The notes under the pieces are model-generated. The model had not been told where the DNA came from. It did not search any database and was given only the letters and a program-made list of their open reading frames with translations. Below are positions 29,417 to 36,569 of a stretch of 48,578 bases of DNA, piece after piece. Numbering within the stretch: position 1 is the first letter of the stretch; each line of letters opens with the position of its first letter. The DNA comes from Pseudomonadota bacterium (GTDB lineage: Bacteria; Pseudomonadota; Alphaproteobacteria; Caulobacterales; Caulobacteraceae). The stretch is taken from the NCBI GenBank assembly GCA_019348195.1, contig JAHWJX010000012.1, positions 1 through 48,578 on the forward strand, in the 5' to 3' direction. The position numbers and the translations under genes were made by a program.

Positions 29417-29908
29417 TTAGTCAGTGATTTTCGGTCGGCCCCGCCCGGCTTTGATCGAGCCCCTGTTGGCCTTCCCCTCCAATCTGCGAAGCTTCGAACC
29501 TAACGTCGGCTTCGTGGGGCGGCGGACTTTCGGAATACGTTCGGCGCGCGCGACAAGCTCGTTGAGCCGCTCTAGCGCGGCGGCCTTGTTCAGATGCTGA
29601 GACCGATGCTCTTGAGCGAAAAGCACGATCTCGTCATCGAGGTTGAGTCTCTGACCGGCGATTCGGCGGAGCCGAGCCTTCACGGCCTCGGGAAGCGTTG
29701 AGCTTGCGACGTCGAACCGTAGCTCGACGGCGGAGGAGGTTGTATTGACGTGCTGACCTCCAGGACCGGAGGCTCGAACCGCCCGAAACGCGACTTCGGC
29801 TTCGTCAATCATCCTGCCATTTAGGTTGCGGCGGCGATTGAGGTCGAGGTTCGATGCTTTAGAGACTCCACTCCGGCCCGCTTGGAACCGACCGGAGGTC
29901 CGCTTCAC
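29417..29908 (-). CDS. arfB: Alternative ribosome-rescue factor B (peptidyl-tRNA hydrolase), intact copy
   Basis: ArfB (YaeJ) frees ribosomes stalled on mRNAs that lack a stop codon, using a release-factor-like GGQ domain and a basic tail that enters the mRNA channel. The 163-residue protein has the GGQ loop RASGPGGQHVNTTSSAVELRF, the segment LRRIAGQRLNLDDEIVLFAQ, and the basic tail KVRRPTKPTLGSKLRRLEGK. GTG 29908 gives about 19 extra N-terminal residues; no clear ribosome-binding site is seen, and ATG 29812 would start too close to the GGQ loop. It differs clearly from the decayed native copy and sits inside the inserted segment, ending about 14 bases from the junction. Confidence 0.88.
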   Translation of the reverse strand: MKRTSGRFQAGRSGVSKASNLDLNRRRNLNGRMIDEAEVAFRAVRASGPGGQHVNTTSSAVELRFDVASSTLPEAVKARLRRIAGQRLNLDDEIVLFAQEHRSQHLNKAAALERLNELVARAERIPKVRRPTKPTLGSKLRRLEGKANRGSIKAGRGRPKITD

Positions 29909-30007
29909 GGCAAAGCCCTAGCCTGAGTTCCACTGTCGCGAGGCTTTCGGCCTTGCCGTCCAAGGACAGCTTGGCTCAAAGTTCGAGCATGGATCGGGGC
30001 GAGCGGG

Positions 30008-30751
30008 ATGCGACTACTATTCGGACTGACCGCGTGCGCGTTGCTCCCCGCGTGTGATCGCGAAGGTGAAGCCGCGCAGCAAAGTTCGGCCCGTCCAGCA
30101 CCGGCTGTCGTGGCGAGCGCGCCTGAACGGCAGCCCAACGAGCCGAGCAAGCTAGATCAGATATTCGATCCTGACATGCTGGGCGCGCAGGTCGCATATC
30201 TGGAGTCGATCGCGGGTCCGGCTTGGCGAGTGGACGACAACGGGGACGGAACTGAAATCAGGCAATACAAGGTTGGCCCGTGCGTGGCTGACATCTCCGC
30301 CAAGGGGGGCACCATCCTCGCGCTCGGCATGGCCGTGTCCCCGCAGTGCACCTTCGCCGTTCAGCCGTTCGCGCCGAACCAGAAGCTTCCGTCCGCGAAC
30401 CAGATGAAGTTCGGCGACCTCGGCGGCACGACCTACACTGCCGACTGCCTCCGTAGCTGCGGGAACGCCTACGACCCTTGGGTCTTCGCGGACTGGACAG
30501 GCAGTCACGCGGACAACTTCATGGAAATAAGGGTCGGGACTGCTCAGGTATCGGCCCCCGTGCTCGAAGCGACCGGTACGTGGGAAGAAGCCATGATCGC
30601 CGCTAAGGGCGAGGACTGGGTCATCATGGGCGAGTTCCGCTGCTCAACGGACTTCAACGATGTCGCTTCCCGAGCGTTCGAAGCCGTTCCGGTCCAGCGC
30701 GTGGAGGTTGGTGGATTTCCGAGAGAGGCTCCCGTCTGTGAGGGCGGCTAG
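30008..30751 (+). CDS. Lipoprotein of unknown function
   Basis: A 247-residue protein with a lipoprotein signal: MRLLFGLTACALLPAC, the acceptor Cys being residue 16. A flexible Ala/Pro/Gln-rich linker of about 35 residues follows. The rest looks like a small globular domain with several Cys (VGPCVADIS, SPQCTFAV, DCLRSCGNAYD and FRCSTDFND) that could form disulfides. I do not recognise the family. It lies within the inserted segment and is divergent from the intact arfB with a 99-base gap. Its codons are less GC-biased than those of the flanking genes, which fits a foreign origin. Confidence 0.72.
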   Translation: MRLLFGLTACALLPACDREGEAAQQSSARPAPAVVASAPERQPNEPSKLDQIFDPDMLGAQVAYLESIAGPAWRVDDNGDGTEIRQYKVGPCVADISAKGGTILALGMAVSPQCTFAVQPFAPNQKLPSANQMKFGDLGGTTYTADCLRSCGNAYDPWVFADWTGSHADNFMEIRVGTAQVSAPVLEATGTWEEAMIAAKGEDWVIMGEFRCSTDFNDVASRAFEAVPVQRVEVGGFPREAPVCEGG

Positions 30752-31200
30752 GGAAGCCGTCCGTCGTGACGGGGCCCCAACCACCAGCCGGGCTCCCGCC
30801 CGGGCGGCCACGGCGCCGTTAGCTCGATGGGCTGCAACCGCTCCGGCGGGCGAGCCCAGAACCGCACGACGCCCTGGAAGCAGGTCATCGATGGGCAGGA
30901 CTGACGGGGATTCCAGAGGCTCACATCAGGGCCGTGAACGGTGATTGTGAGTTCGAGATCAAGCCTGATGCGCAGCCCGCACTTCCCGTTTGTCCTGCAT
31001 GGGCGGAAGCAGGTTGGGCCGTGCGCGACGGCATACGCTCCGACTTCTCGGTCTGATGACGAAGACTATGGCCCTCGCTGATTAGGGTCGGATACCGGCG
31101 TGAGGAGAGAGCCTCGACGGACCTGGCGGAGGTTCAATCGAGGTTGAGTGATTGTACCAAGAAACCCGCTTCGGATGGGACTGTAACAATCCCCAGCACT
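30752..31200. other. Non-coding stretch within the inserted segment
   Basis: About 450 bases with no convincing gene. Right after the lipoprotein gene there is a small CCGTC-GT-GACGG hairpin without a T-run. A 40-codon frame from GTG 30934 to 31056 has no ribosome-binding site or known motif. A 24-codon frame beginning at an ATG near 30828 is similarly unsupported. No transposase remnant, tRNA or att-like sequence was recognised. Confidence 0.5.
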
Positions 31201-31292
31201 TTCACGTTCTGCCCGCCCGGTCCGGAGGCCAGCACGAAGCGCGCCTCCAGTTCCCGCTCGTCCAGGGCGATGGCGTCCGTGACTTCGATCAG
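31201..31292 (-). pseudogene. arfB: N-terminal fragment of the native arfB gene
   Basis: Read on the minus strand from 31292, the sequence codes LIEVTDAIALDERELEARFV followed by LASGPGGQNV. This is the canonical ArfB N-terminus up to the catalytic GGQ motif. After the Asn-Val codons the homology stops abruptly at about 31201 and continues only at 29403, where the decayed C-terminal part begins. The first codon would be CTG, in a CTGA overlap with the yaiI stop, so this was the last gene of a yaiI-arfB transcript. The fragment alone cannot make a functional factor. Confidence 0.82.
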
Positions 31293-31735
31293 CGGCCCAG
31301 CTTAGAACGCCGCGCCTTTTGCACGGCGAGATCCAGCGCCTGCAGGAACCGCGAGCGGTCGGCGGGACCGAACGGCTTGGCCCCGCCCGTCACCTCGCCC
31401 ACCGAGCGGAGGTGCTCGCCGATCATGCGGCCGGCCAAGGCCGATCCGATGCTGTCGTGGGTGAAGGGCCGGCCCGTCGCGCCGATGGCCTGGGCGCCGG
31501 CCTTGAGCACGCGGTCGGCCAACGGCAGGTCGGCGGTCACCACGATGTCACCGGGACCCGCGCGCTCGGCGATCCAGTCGTCGGCGATGTCCGGCCCGGC
31601 GTCGACCACCACCATCTCCAGCCAGGGCGTGCGCGGGTGGTTGATCCAGCTGTTGGCGACCAGGCTCACGGGAAGGCCGTAGCGCTCAGCCACCCGATAG
31701 ATCTCCGCCTTCACCGGGCAGGCGTCGCCGTCCAC
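31289..31735 (-). CDS. yaiI: YaiI/YqxD family protein (UPF0178, DUF188)
   Basis: A roughly 150-residue protein of unknown function in the UPF0178 family, which has a PIN-like/NYN-like fold. Conserved features are DGDACPVKAEIYRVAERYGL, VVVDAGPDIADDWI and VTADLPLADRVLKAGAQAI, with the family segment GRPFTHDSIGSALA. The annotated GTG at 31735 removes the first beta strand. The family normally starts five residues earlier, and here those residues would begin with a CTG at 31750 that overlaps the stop of the upstream lipoprotein gene (CTGA). Its stop overlaps the first codons of the broken native arfB. Confidence 0.88.
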   Translation of the reverse strand: MDGDACPVKAEIYRVAERYGLPVSLVANSWINHPRTPWLEMVVVDAGPDIADDWIAERAGPGDIVVTADLPLADRVLKAGAQAIGATGRPFTHDSIGSALAGRMIGEHLRSVGEVTGGAKPFGPADRSRFLQALDLAVQKARRSKLGR

Positions 31736-31746
31736 AAAGATCCGCG

Positions 31747-31956
31747 TCAGGTCCCCACGCGCTCCCGGGGCTGGATCGGGTCAGTTGCGGGGGCGCCCGC
31801 GACCGGAGGGGTCATCTGCGGCGTCGCCGGGGTCTCCGGGGCGGCGAACGGCGGGGCCGACTGCGGCGGGGGCGCAGGCGGGGTTTCCGCCCGCCTGGGC
31901 TCCGGCCCCTCGCACCCGGCCAGCGCCAACAGCGCCGTGAGGCCCGCCAGGCGCAT
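31747..31956 (-). CDS. Small proline-rich lipoprotein
   Basis: A 69-residue predicted lipoprotein: MRLAGLTALLALAGC gives a signal with the lipobox Leu-Ala-Gly-Cys at residues 12-15. The mature part is almost entirely Pro, Ala, Thr, Glu and Gln and is probably unstructured. ATG 31956 overlaps the DUF4167 stop (TGATG), and the gene ends in an overlap with yaiI, so it is in one operon with both. No family recognised. Confidence 0.65.
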   Translation of the reverse strand: MRLAGLTALLALAGCEGPEPRRAETPPAPPPQSAPPFAAPETPATPQMTPPVAGAPATDPIQPRERVGT

Positions 31957-32993
31957 CACCCTTCGTCGCCTTCCGAGGTCGGAGCCGGGGTCGAGTCGCC
32001 CCCGTCCGCGGCTTCGGCGGCGGCGCGGGTCCGCCGTCGGCGTGGGCGCGGAGCGCGAGGCTCACCGTCGGCGGCTGGAGCCGCGGCCTGGAGGAAGGCC
32101 GGCGCGGGGCTCATCCCGCCTTCTTCGTCGCGCAGCATGTCCCCGTCGCCGGACGGCGCAGCGGGCCTCTCGATGCCGGGCAGTTCGGGCTCCGCGGCGG
32201 ACGGCCCCGGCTGCTCGCCGCCCTCTTCGCGCGGACGCTCGCCGAACCGCGGGCGCTCGCCGTAGCGGCTCTCCGTCCGCCCGTCGCCGCCGCCCTGCCC
32301 GTCGCGGGGCCGATCCCGGTCGGGACGATCGCGGTCGCGATCGCGCCGGAACTCGCCCCGGTCGCGGAACTCACGGTCGCCGCGCGCTTCTCGGGGGCCG
32401 TCCGGCCGGCCCTCGCGAGGACCGTCGCGCGGCCCCTCGCGGAACTCGCGGCCCTCCCGATCGCGACGGAACTCGCCCCGGTCACGAAATTCGCGGGGCT
32501 GGCCCTCGCGGTTCTGGCCGTCCCGGAGCTGGCCGTCACGATTGGGGCCGTCACGGGGCGGGAGGGTCTCGCCCCGCTCCTCTGCAGCGGCTTCATTGTC
32601 CGCCTGCACGGCGCCGGCTTCGTTGGCCGCGTTCTGCATGGCTTCGATGGCTTCGTCCTCGAAGTCCAGGTCGTAGCCGTTGGCCACCTGGTCGCGGCCC
32701 ATGATCTCGGCCGGCGTGCGCTGCGGCTGCAGCGTGCGGATCAGCCGGTAGTAATGCTCCGCGTGCTGGAGATAGTTCTCCAGCAGCACCCGGTCCCCCG
32801 CGCCGGTCGCATCGCGCGCCAGCTGCTGATACTTCTCAAAGATGTGTTGGGCCGAGCCGCGGACCTTGAGGTTCTCCGGCCCTTGGCTGTCGAAAGCACG
32901 ATTGGCGTTGCCGGGCTTGCCCCCGCCGCCACCCCCGCCGCCGCCTGGCCGGTTGCGCCCACGCTGGCGCTTCATTCCCTTGAAGTCTCTCAT
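31956..32993 (-). CDS. DUF4167 domain protein with Arg/Asp-rich tail
   Basis: A 345-residue protein. The N-terminus MRDFKGMKRQRGRNR, a poly-Gly linker and the domain NRAFDSQGPENLKVRGSAQH with KYQQLARDATGAGDRVLLEN and LQHAEHYYRLIR define DUF4167, a small alphaproteobacterial domain resembling an RNA-binding protein. The C-terminal 200 residues are low complexity, rich in Arg, Asp, Glu, Gly and Pro, with many RDG, FRDRGEFRRD and DRDRP units, as in disordered RNA-associated proteins. RNA binding is inferred. In alphaproteobacteria the gene usually follows prmC, as it does here. It heads an operon with the small lipoprotein and yaiI. Confidence 0.88.
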   Translation of the reverse strand: MRDFKGMKRQRGRNRPGGGGGGGGGKPGNANRAFDSQGPENLKVRGSAQHIFEKYQQLARDATGAGDRVLLENYLQHAEHYYRLIRTLQPQRTPAEIMGRDQVANGYDLDFEDEAIEAMQNAANEAGAVQADNEAAAEERGETLPPRDGPNRDGQLRDGQNREGQPREFRDRGEFRRDREGREFREGPRDGPREGRPDGPREARGDREFRDRGEFRRDRDRDRPDRDRPRDGQGGGDGRTESRYGERPRFGERPREEGGEQPGPSAAEPELPGIERPAAPSGDGDMLRDEEGGMSPAPAFLQAAAPAADGEPRAPRPRRRRTRAAAEAADGGDSTPAPTSEGDEG

Positions 32994-33182
32994 GGTCGGT
33001 CTTGAGCCTTGGTGAGGAAACGTCGACGGCCCCGTCTCGACGACGAACTGGGCGCACGAAGCGGCCGGGCGTTCTTGCCCCGACGTATCAGCCGCTGTCG
33101 GCTCACCGCGCGATCCGCGCCGCCGCCCAGAATAGGGCCAAGCGGGCCGGCGCCTCGCGCCAGCCGTCATGAGACGACACTT

Positions 33183-33211
33183 GTACTAGCGTGTCCGACC
33201 TAGTTTTCCAA
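33183..33211 (-). promoter_or_regulatory. Probable promoter of the DUF4167 operon
   Basis: In the gap between prmC and DUF4167 the minus strand reads TTGGAA (33211-33206), then 15 bases, then GCTAGTAC (33190-33183), close to the Caulobacter housekeeping consensus. This stretch is less GC-rich than its surroundings. It would give a leader of about 190 bases before the ATG at 32993. Confidence 0.4.
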
Positions 33212-33232
33212 TAGCCGGACCGGCGGACCGCT

Positions 33233-34099
33233 TCAGCGGGGCTTCTCGCCCGTCACCACCCGATCTCGGTCGCCCAGGTCACGGACCACCTGCACGCCAT
33301 GGGCGCCGGCCTGCTCGAACAAGGGGCGGACGGCGCGGGCCTGGTCATGGCCGATCTCCACCGCGAACAGCCCGCCGGGCCTAAGCAGGCGCATCACCTC
33401 CGGCGCCAGCAGGCGGTAGGCGTCCAGGCCGTCCGGTCCGCCGTCCAGCGCCAGTCGGGGCTCATGATCGCGCACCTCCGGCTCCAACCCGGCGATATCG
33501 GCGCTGGGGATGTAGGGCGGGTTGGAGACGACCAGGTCATAGCCGCCGTCCTCCAGTCCGTCGGCCCAGGAGGTTCGCAGCAGCACCGCCCGGTTGTTCA
33601 AGTCCAGATTGGCCGCGTTCTCGCGCGCCACCGCCAGCGCCTCCAGCGACACGTCCGTGCCCAGGCCGCGGGCCGCCGGCCGCTCGGCGAGCACCGACAG
33701 CAGGATAGCGCCGGAGCCCACGCCCAGGTCCGCCATGGTGAAGGCGCGCCCTTCTGGAAAGGCCTTCAGCGCCAGGTCCACAATGACCTCCGTGTCCGGC
33801 CGGGGCGTCAAGACGTCGGAGGTCACCTGGAGCGCGATCTTCCAGAACCCCTTGCGCCCCAAGATCCTGCTGACCGGCTCTCGCCGGGCGCGCCGTTCCA
33901 CATAGCTGTTCAAGGTCGCCGCCATCTCAGGGGTGATCGGCCGGCGAGGATCGGTGATGATGTCGGTGCGCGAGGCGCCGGTGGCCGCTTCAAGCAGGAG
34001 GCGGGCGTCGATCACGGGGCTGTCGACCCGCGCCGCTTCCAGTTGTGCACGGGCGGCGTTCCAGGCGCCGACGAGTGTGGGGGCGAAGTCCTCGTTCAT
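33233..34099 (-). CDS. prmC: Peptide chain release factor N5-glutamine methyltransferase
   Basis: Methylates the Gln of the GGQ motif in release factors RF1 and RF2. The 288-residue protein has the N-terminal helical domain (SPVIDARLLLEAATGASRTD), the LTPRPDTEVIVDLAL segment, the SAM motif ADLGVGSGAILLSVL and the catalytic NPPY in DLVVSNPPYIPS. ATG 34099 matches the family start; an upstream in-frame codon at 34135 would add 12 unlikely residues. It is usually co-transcribed with prfA, but here a gene on the opposite strand lies between them. Confidence 0.96.
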   Translation of the reverse strand: MNEDFAPTLVGAWNAARAQLEAARVDSPVIDARLLLEAATGASRTDIITDPRRPITPEMAATLNSYVERRARREPVSRILGRKGFWKIALQVTSDVLTPRPDTEVIVDLALKAFPEGRAFTMADLGVGSGAILLSVLAERPAARGLGTDVSLEALAVARENAANLDLNNRAVLLRTSWADGLEDGGYDLVVSNPPYIPSADIAGLEPEVRDHEPRLALDGGPDGLDAYRLLAPEVMRLLRPGGLFAVEIGHDQARAVRPLFEQAGAHGVQVVRDLGDRDRVVTGEKPR

Positions 34100-34167
34100 G
34101 GAGCAGACAGTAACGACCCGTGCAACAACGCCCAAGCCCGGCCGTTACCTCCGTCGAGAGTTCCGCC

Positions 34168-35337
34168 ATGACCGACGCCGCCATGAGCTCCAATCCGGTT
34201 GACGCGACGGGCGACGAGGCTCGCTCGGAAGGCCAAGCCAATGCGGTCGCCCGCAAAGAGCCGGGCCGCGGCCGTGAAGCGGTTCACCCGCGCCAGTTTC
34301 CGGGCCGCGGCTGGCGCGACATCCTTTGGCGGGTGCTGGTCAGCTTCAACGCCAACCGGCTGGCGGCCGCCGCCGCCGCCGTCACCTTTTTCACCCTGCT
34401 GGCGTTGTTCCCCGCGATCACCGCCTTTGTCTCCTTGTACGGCCTGTTCAACGACGTGGGCACCGCGCGCGAACCGCTGGTGTTGCTGGAGGGCCTCGTT
34501 CCGGAAGGCGTCCTGGACTTCATCGGTGACGAGGTGGAGCGCATCGCCGCCGGCCGGTCCTCGGACCTCACCCTGGCCTTTGGCGGCAGCCTGCTGCTGT
34601 CCCTGTGGAGCGCCAACGCCAGCATGAAGTCGCTCTTCGAGGCGCTCAACATCGCCTATCACGAGACCGAAAAGCGCAACATCGTGGTGTTCAACGCCAC
34701 CACCTTGTTCTTCACCCTGTGCGGGCTGCTCTTCCTGCTCACGGTGGTGGCCCTGGTCGTGGTCACGCCCCTGGTGCTCAACCTGGTGGGCTGGGACAGC
34801 GCCCTGGCTTGGCTGACCCCGCTCCGCTGGCCCCTGCTGCTGCTGATGCAGATCTGCGCCCTGGCGGTGCTATACCGTTATGCGCCGTCTCGGAGGAACG
34901 CGCGCTGGCGCTGGGTGCGCTGGGGCAGCGTCGTGGCCGCCCTGATGTGGGTGGGCGTGGGCTGGCTGTTCAGCTGGTACCTGTCCAGCGTGGCCGATTA
35001 CGCCGCCACCTACGGGTCGCTGGGCACCGTCATGGGCTTCATGTTCTGGACCTATCTGTCCACCATCGTGGTGCTGTTCGGCGCCCAGCTGAACGCCGAA
35101 ATGGAGCACCAGACCGCCCAGGACACCACCGTTGCGCCGGAAAAGCCGCTGGGCGAACGCGGGGCCCTGGTGGCCGACACCATCGGTCCCAAGGCCGGCG
35201 CGCCGGACGCCGCCCGGTTCACCGTCAACGCCGCCCGCGAGCTCAGCCGCCGCGCCATGCTGCGCAAAAGCAAGCAAACCGTCAGGGCCGCGGAGGTGGA
35301 GAAGGCGGAGGCCGACGGCGAGGAACAGGGGAGCTAG
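34168..35337 (+). CDS. YihY/BrkB family inner-membrane protein
   Basis: A 389-residue membrane protein of the YihY/virulence factor BrkB family (once misnamed ribonuclease BN). Six hydrophobic segments are visible. Family landmarks are the start of the membrane domain NRLAAAAAAVTFFTLLALFP, the LWSANASMKSLFEALNIAYH segment and the end YGSLGTVMGFMFWTYLS with LFGAQLNAEME. N- and C-terminal extensions are charged and soluble. ATG 34168 has a GAGAG upstream and is preferred over a GTG at 34120. Function unknown. It lies on the plus strand between prmC and prfA. Confidence 0.9.
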   Translation: MTDAAMSSNPVDATGDEARSEGQANAVARKEPGRGREAVHPRQFPGRGWRDILWRVLVSFNANRLAAAAAAVTFFTLLALFPAITAFVSLYGLFNDVGTAREPLVLLEGLVPEGVLDFIGDEVERIAAGRSSDLTLAFGGSLLLSLWSANASMKSLFEALNIAYHETEKRNIVVFNATTLFFTLCGLLFLLTVVALVVVTPLVLNLVGWDSALAWLTPLRWPLLLLMQICALAVLYRYAPSRRNARWRWVRWGSVVAALMWVGVGWLFSWYLSSVADYAATYGSLGTVMGFMFWTYLSTIVVLFGAQLNAEMEHQTAQDTTVAPEKPLGERGALVADTIGPKAGAPDAARFTVNAARELSRRAMLRKSKQTVRAAEVEKAEADGEEQGS

Positions 35338-35368
35338 GCGCCTCTCGCAGCGGCGCCCGCGGGATTGA

Positions 35369-36439
35369 TCAGGCGAACTCCTCCTCCAAGGCCGCCAGCC
35401 GCGCCGCCTGGTCTTCGGCGATCAGAGCGTTGACCAACTCGTCCAACCCGTCGCCTTCCATGATCTTGGGCAGGTTGTAGAGCGTCAGGTTGATCCGGTG
35501 GTCGGTCACCCGGCCCTGGGGGAAGTTGTAGGTGCGGATGCGTTCGCTGCGGTCGCCGCTGCCCACCTGGCTCTTGCGGGCGTCCGCGCGGGCCGTGTCC
35601 AAGGCGGTGCGCTGCTGGTCGTAGAGGCGGGCCTTGAGCACCTTCATCGCCTTGGCGCGGTTCTGGTGCTGGCTCTTCTCAGACGAGGTCACCACGATCC
35701 CGCTGGGCAGGTGGGTGATGCGAACAGCCGAGTCCGTCTTGTTCACGTGCTGGCCGCCGGAGCCGGACGCCCGATAGGTGTCGATGCGAAGGTCGCCGTC
35801 GTTGATCTCGATCTCCACGTCTTCGGCCTCAGGCAGAACGGCCACAGTGGCGGCCGAGGTGTGGATGCGGCCCTGGGTTTCGGTGTCGGGCACGCGCTGG
35901 ACCCTGTGCACGCCGCTTTCGAACTTCAGGCGGCCGAACACGCCGTCACCGTTGATCGAGGCGATGATCTCCTTGTAGCCGCCCATCTCGCCTTCGGAGA
36001 CGCTGTCGATCTCCACCCGCCAGCCCTGGAGCTGGGCGTAGCGCTGGTACATGCGGAACAGGTCGCCCGCGAACAGAGCCGCCTCGTCGCCCCCCGTGCC
36101 CGCGCGTAGCTCCAGGATGGCCGACGCATTCTCGTCGCGGTCCTTGGGCGCCAAGAGCAGCGCCACCTCGCGCTCCAGCTGGGGCAAACGTGCGTTGAGC
36201 CCTTCCAACTCCTCGCGGGCCAGGGCGGCCATGTCGGGTTCGCGCATCATGGCTTCCAGCTCGGGGAGCTCCGCACGCGCGCGCGCCAAGGCGCCCACCG
36301 CGTCGGCCACCGGCCGGAGCTCCGCATGCTCCTTGGACAAGCGCACGATCTCCGCCCCGTCCGCGGCGGCCCCCATCCGCGCCTCCACCTGGTGGAAGCG
36401 GTCGAGCACGGCGTCGAGGCGAGCTTGGGGAAGGTGCAC
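35369..36439 (-). CDS. prfA: Peptide chain release factor 1
   Basis: Recognises UAA and UAG stop codons and triggers peptide release. The 356-residue protein has the GGQ motif at residues 228-230 in [18 protein letters not shown], the [20 protein letters not shown] segment and the C-terminal [19 protein letters not shown] that distinguishes RF1. The start is GTG 36439 without a strong ribosome-binding site. Convergent with yihY, with 31 bases between stops; a GGCGCC inverted repeat in that gap may help end transcription. Confidence 0.97.
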   Translation of the reverse strand: MHLPQARLDAVLDRFHQVEARMGAAADGAEIVRLSKEHAELRPVADAVGALARARAELPELEAMMREPDMAALAREELEGLNARLPQLEREVALLLAPKDRDENASAILELRAGTGGDEAALFAGDLFRMYQRYAQLQGWRVEIDSVSEGEMGGYKEIIASINGDGVFGRLKFESGVHRVQRVPDTETQGRIHTSAATVAVLPEAEDVEIEINDGDLRIDTYRASGSGGQHVNKTDSAVRITHLPSGIVVTSSEKSQHQNRAKAMKVLKARLYDQQRTALDTARADARKSQVGSGDRSERIRTYNFPQGRVTDHRINLTLYNLPKIMEGDGLDELVNALIAEDQAARLAALEEEFA

Positions 36440-36569
36440 GTAGGTCTTCGGGTTGTGAGGCTGGTGGTCTAGCGACCCCGCGCGCGCGCGTCACCTCGGC
36501 CTCTGGGGACGGAGGTTTGCAACCGACAAGGGAGATGGCGTCTTAAGTGGGCAGCGGTCGGGAGCGTAC

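Larger units (their letters stand above)
29404..31200. other. Inserted segment splitting the native arfB gene
   Basis: These roughly 1.8 kb separate the two halves of the native arfB. The segment carries a complete arfB, a lipoprotein gene and about 450 non-coding bases, and it is less GC-rich than its flanks: by hand, 29581-29640 has 32 of 60 G+C against 43 of 60 at 31921-31980. TGAA occurs at both junctions, and both ends, read inwards, show GTGCT close to the edge, which could be a short target duplication and a short inverted repeat. No integrase or transposase is visible. The mechanism of insertion is unknown; acquisition by transfer is an inference. Confidence 0.6.

Noticed and set aside
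29812-29908. ATG 29812 as the start of the intact arfB.
   Set aside because: It would remove residues normally found before the GGQ loop, although the GTG at 29908 also lacks a clear ribosome-binding site, so the start stays uncertain.
30815-30850. A tRNA-like D-arm sequence (GTTAGCTCGATGGG).
   Set aside because: No acceptor stem, anticodon arm or T-loop can be formed around it.
30934-31056. A 40-codon frame from GTG in the inserted segment.
   Set aside because: There is no ribosome-binding site, signal or known motif, and the frame is open upstream without a better start.
31956-32993. Repetitive GC-rich sequence resembling a CRISPR-like or satellite array.
   Set aside because: The repeats are irregular Arg/Asp codons of the DUF4167 tail, without constant spacers.
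36437-36569. A small gene in the gap between prfA and the TauE-like gene.
   Set aside because: No frame with a start, ribosome-binding site or sensible composition was seen in these 130 bases.
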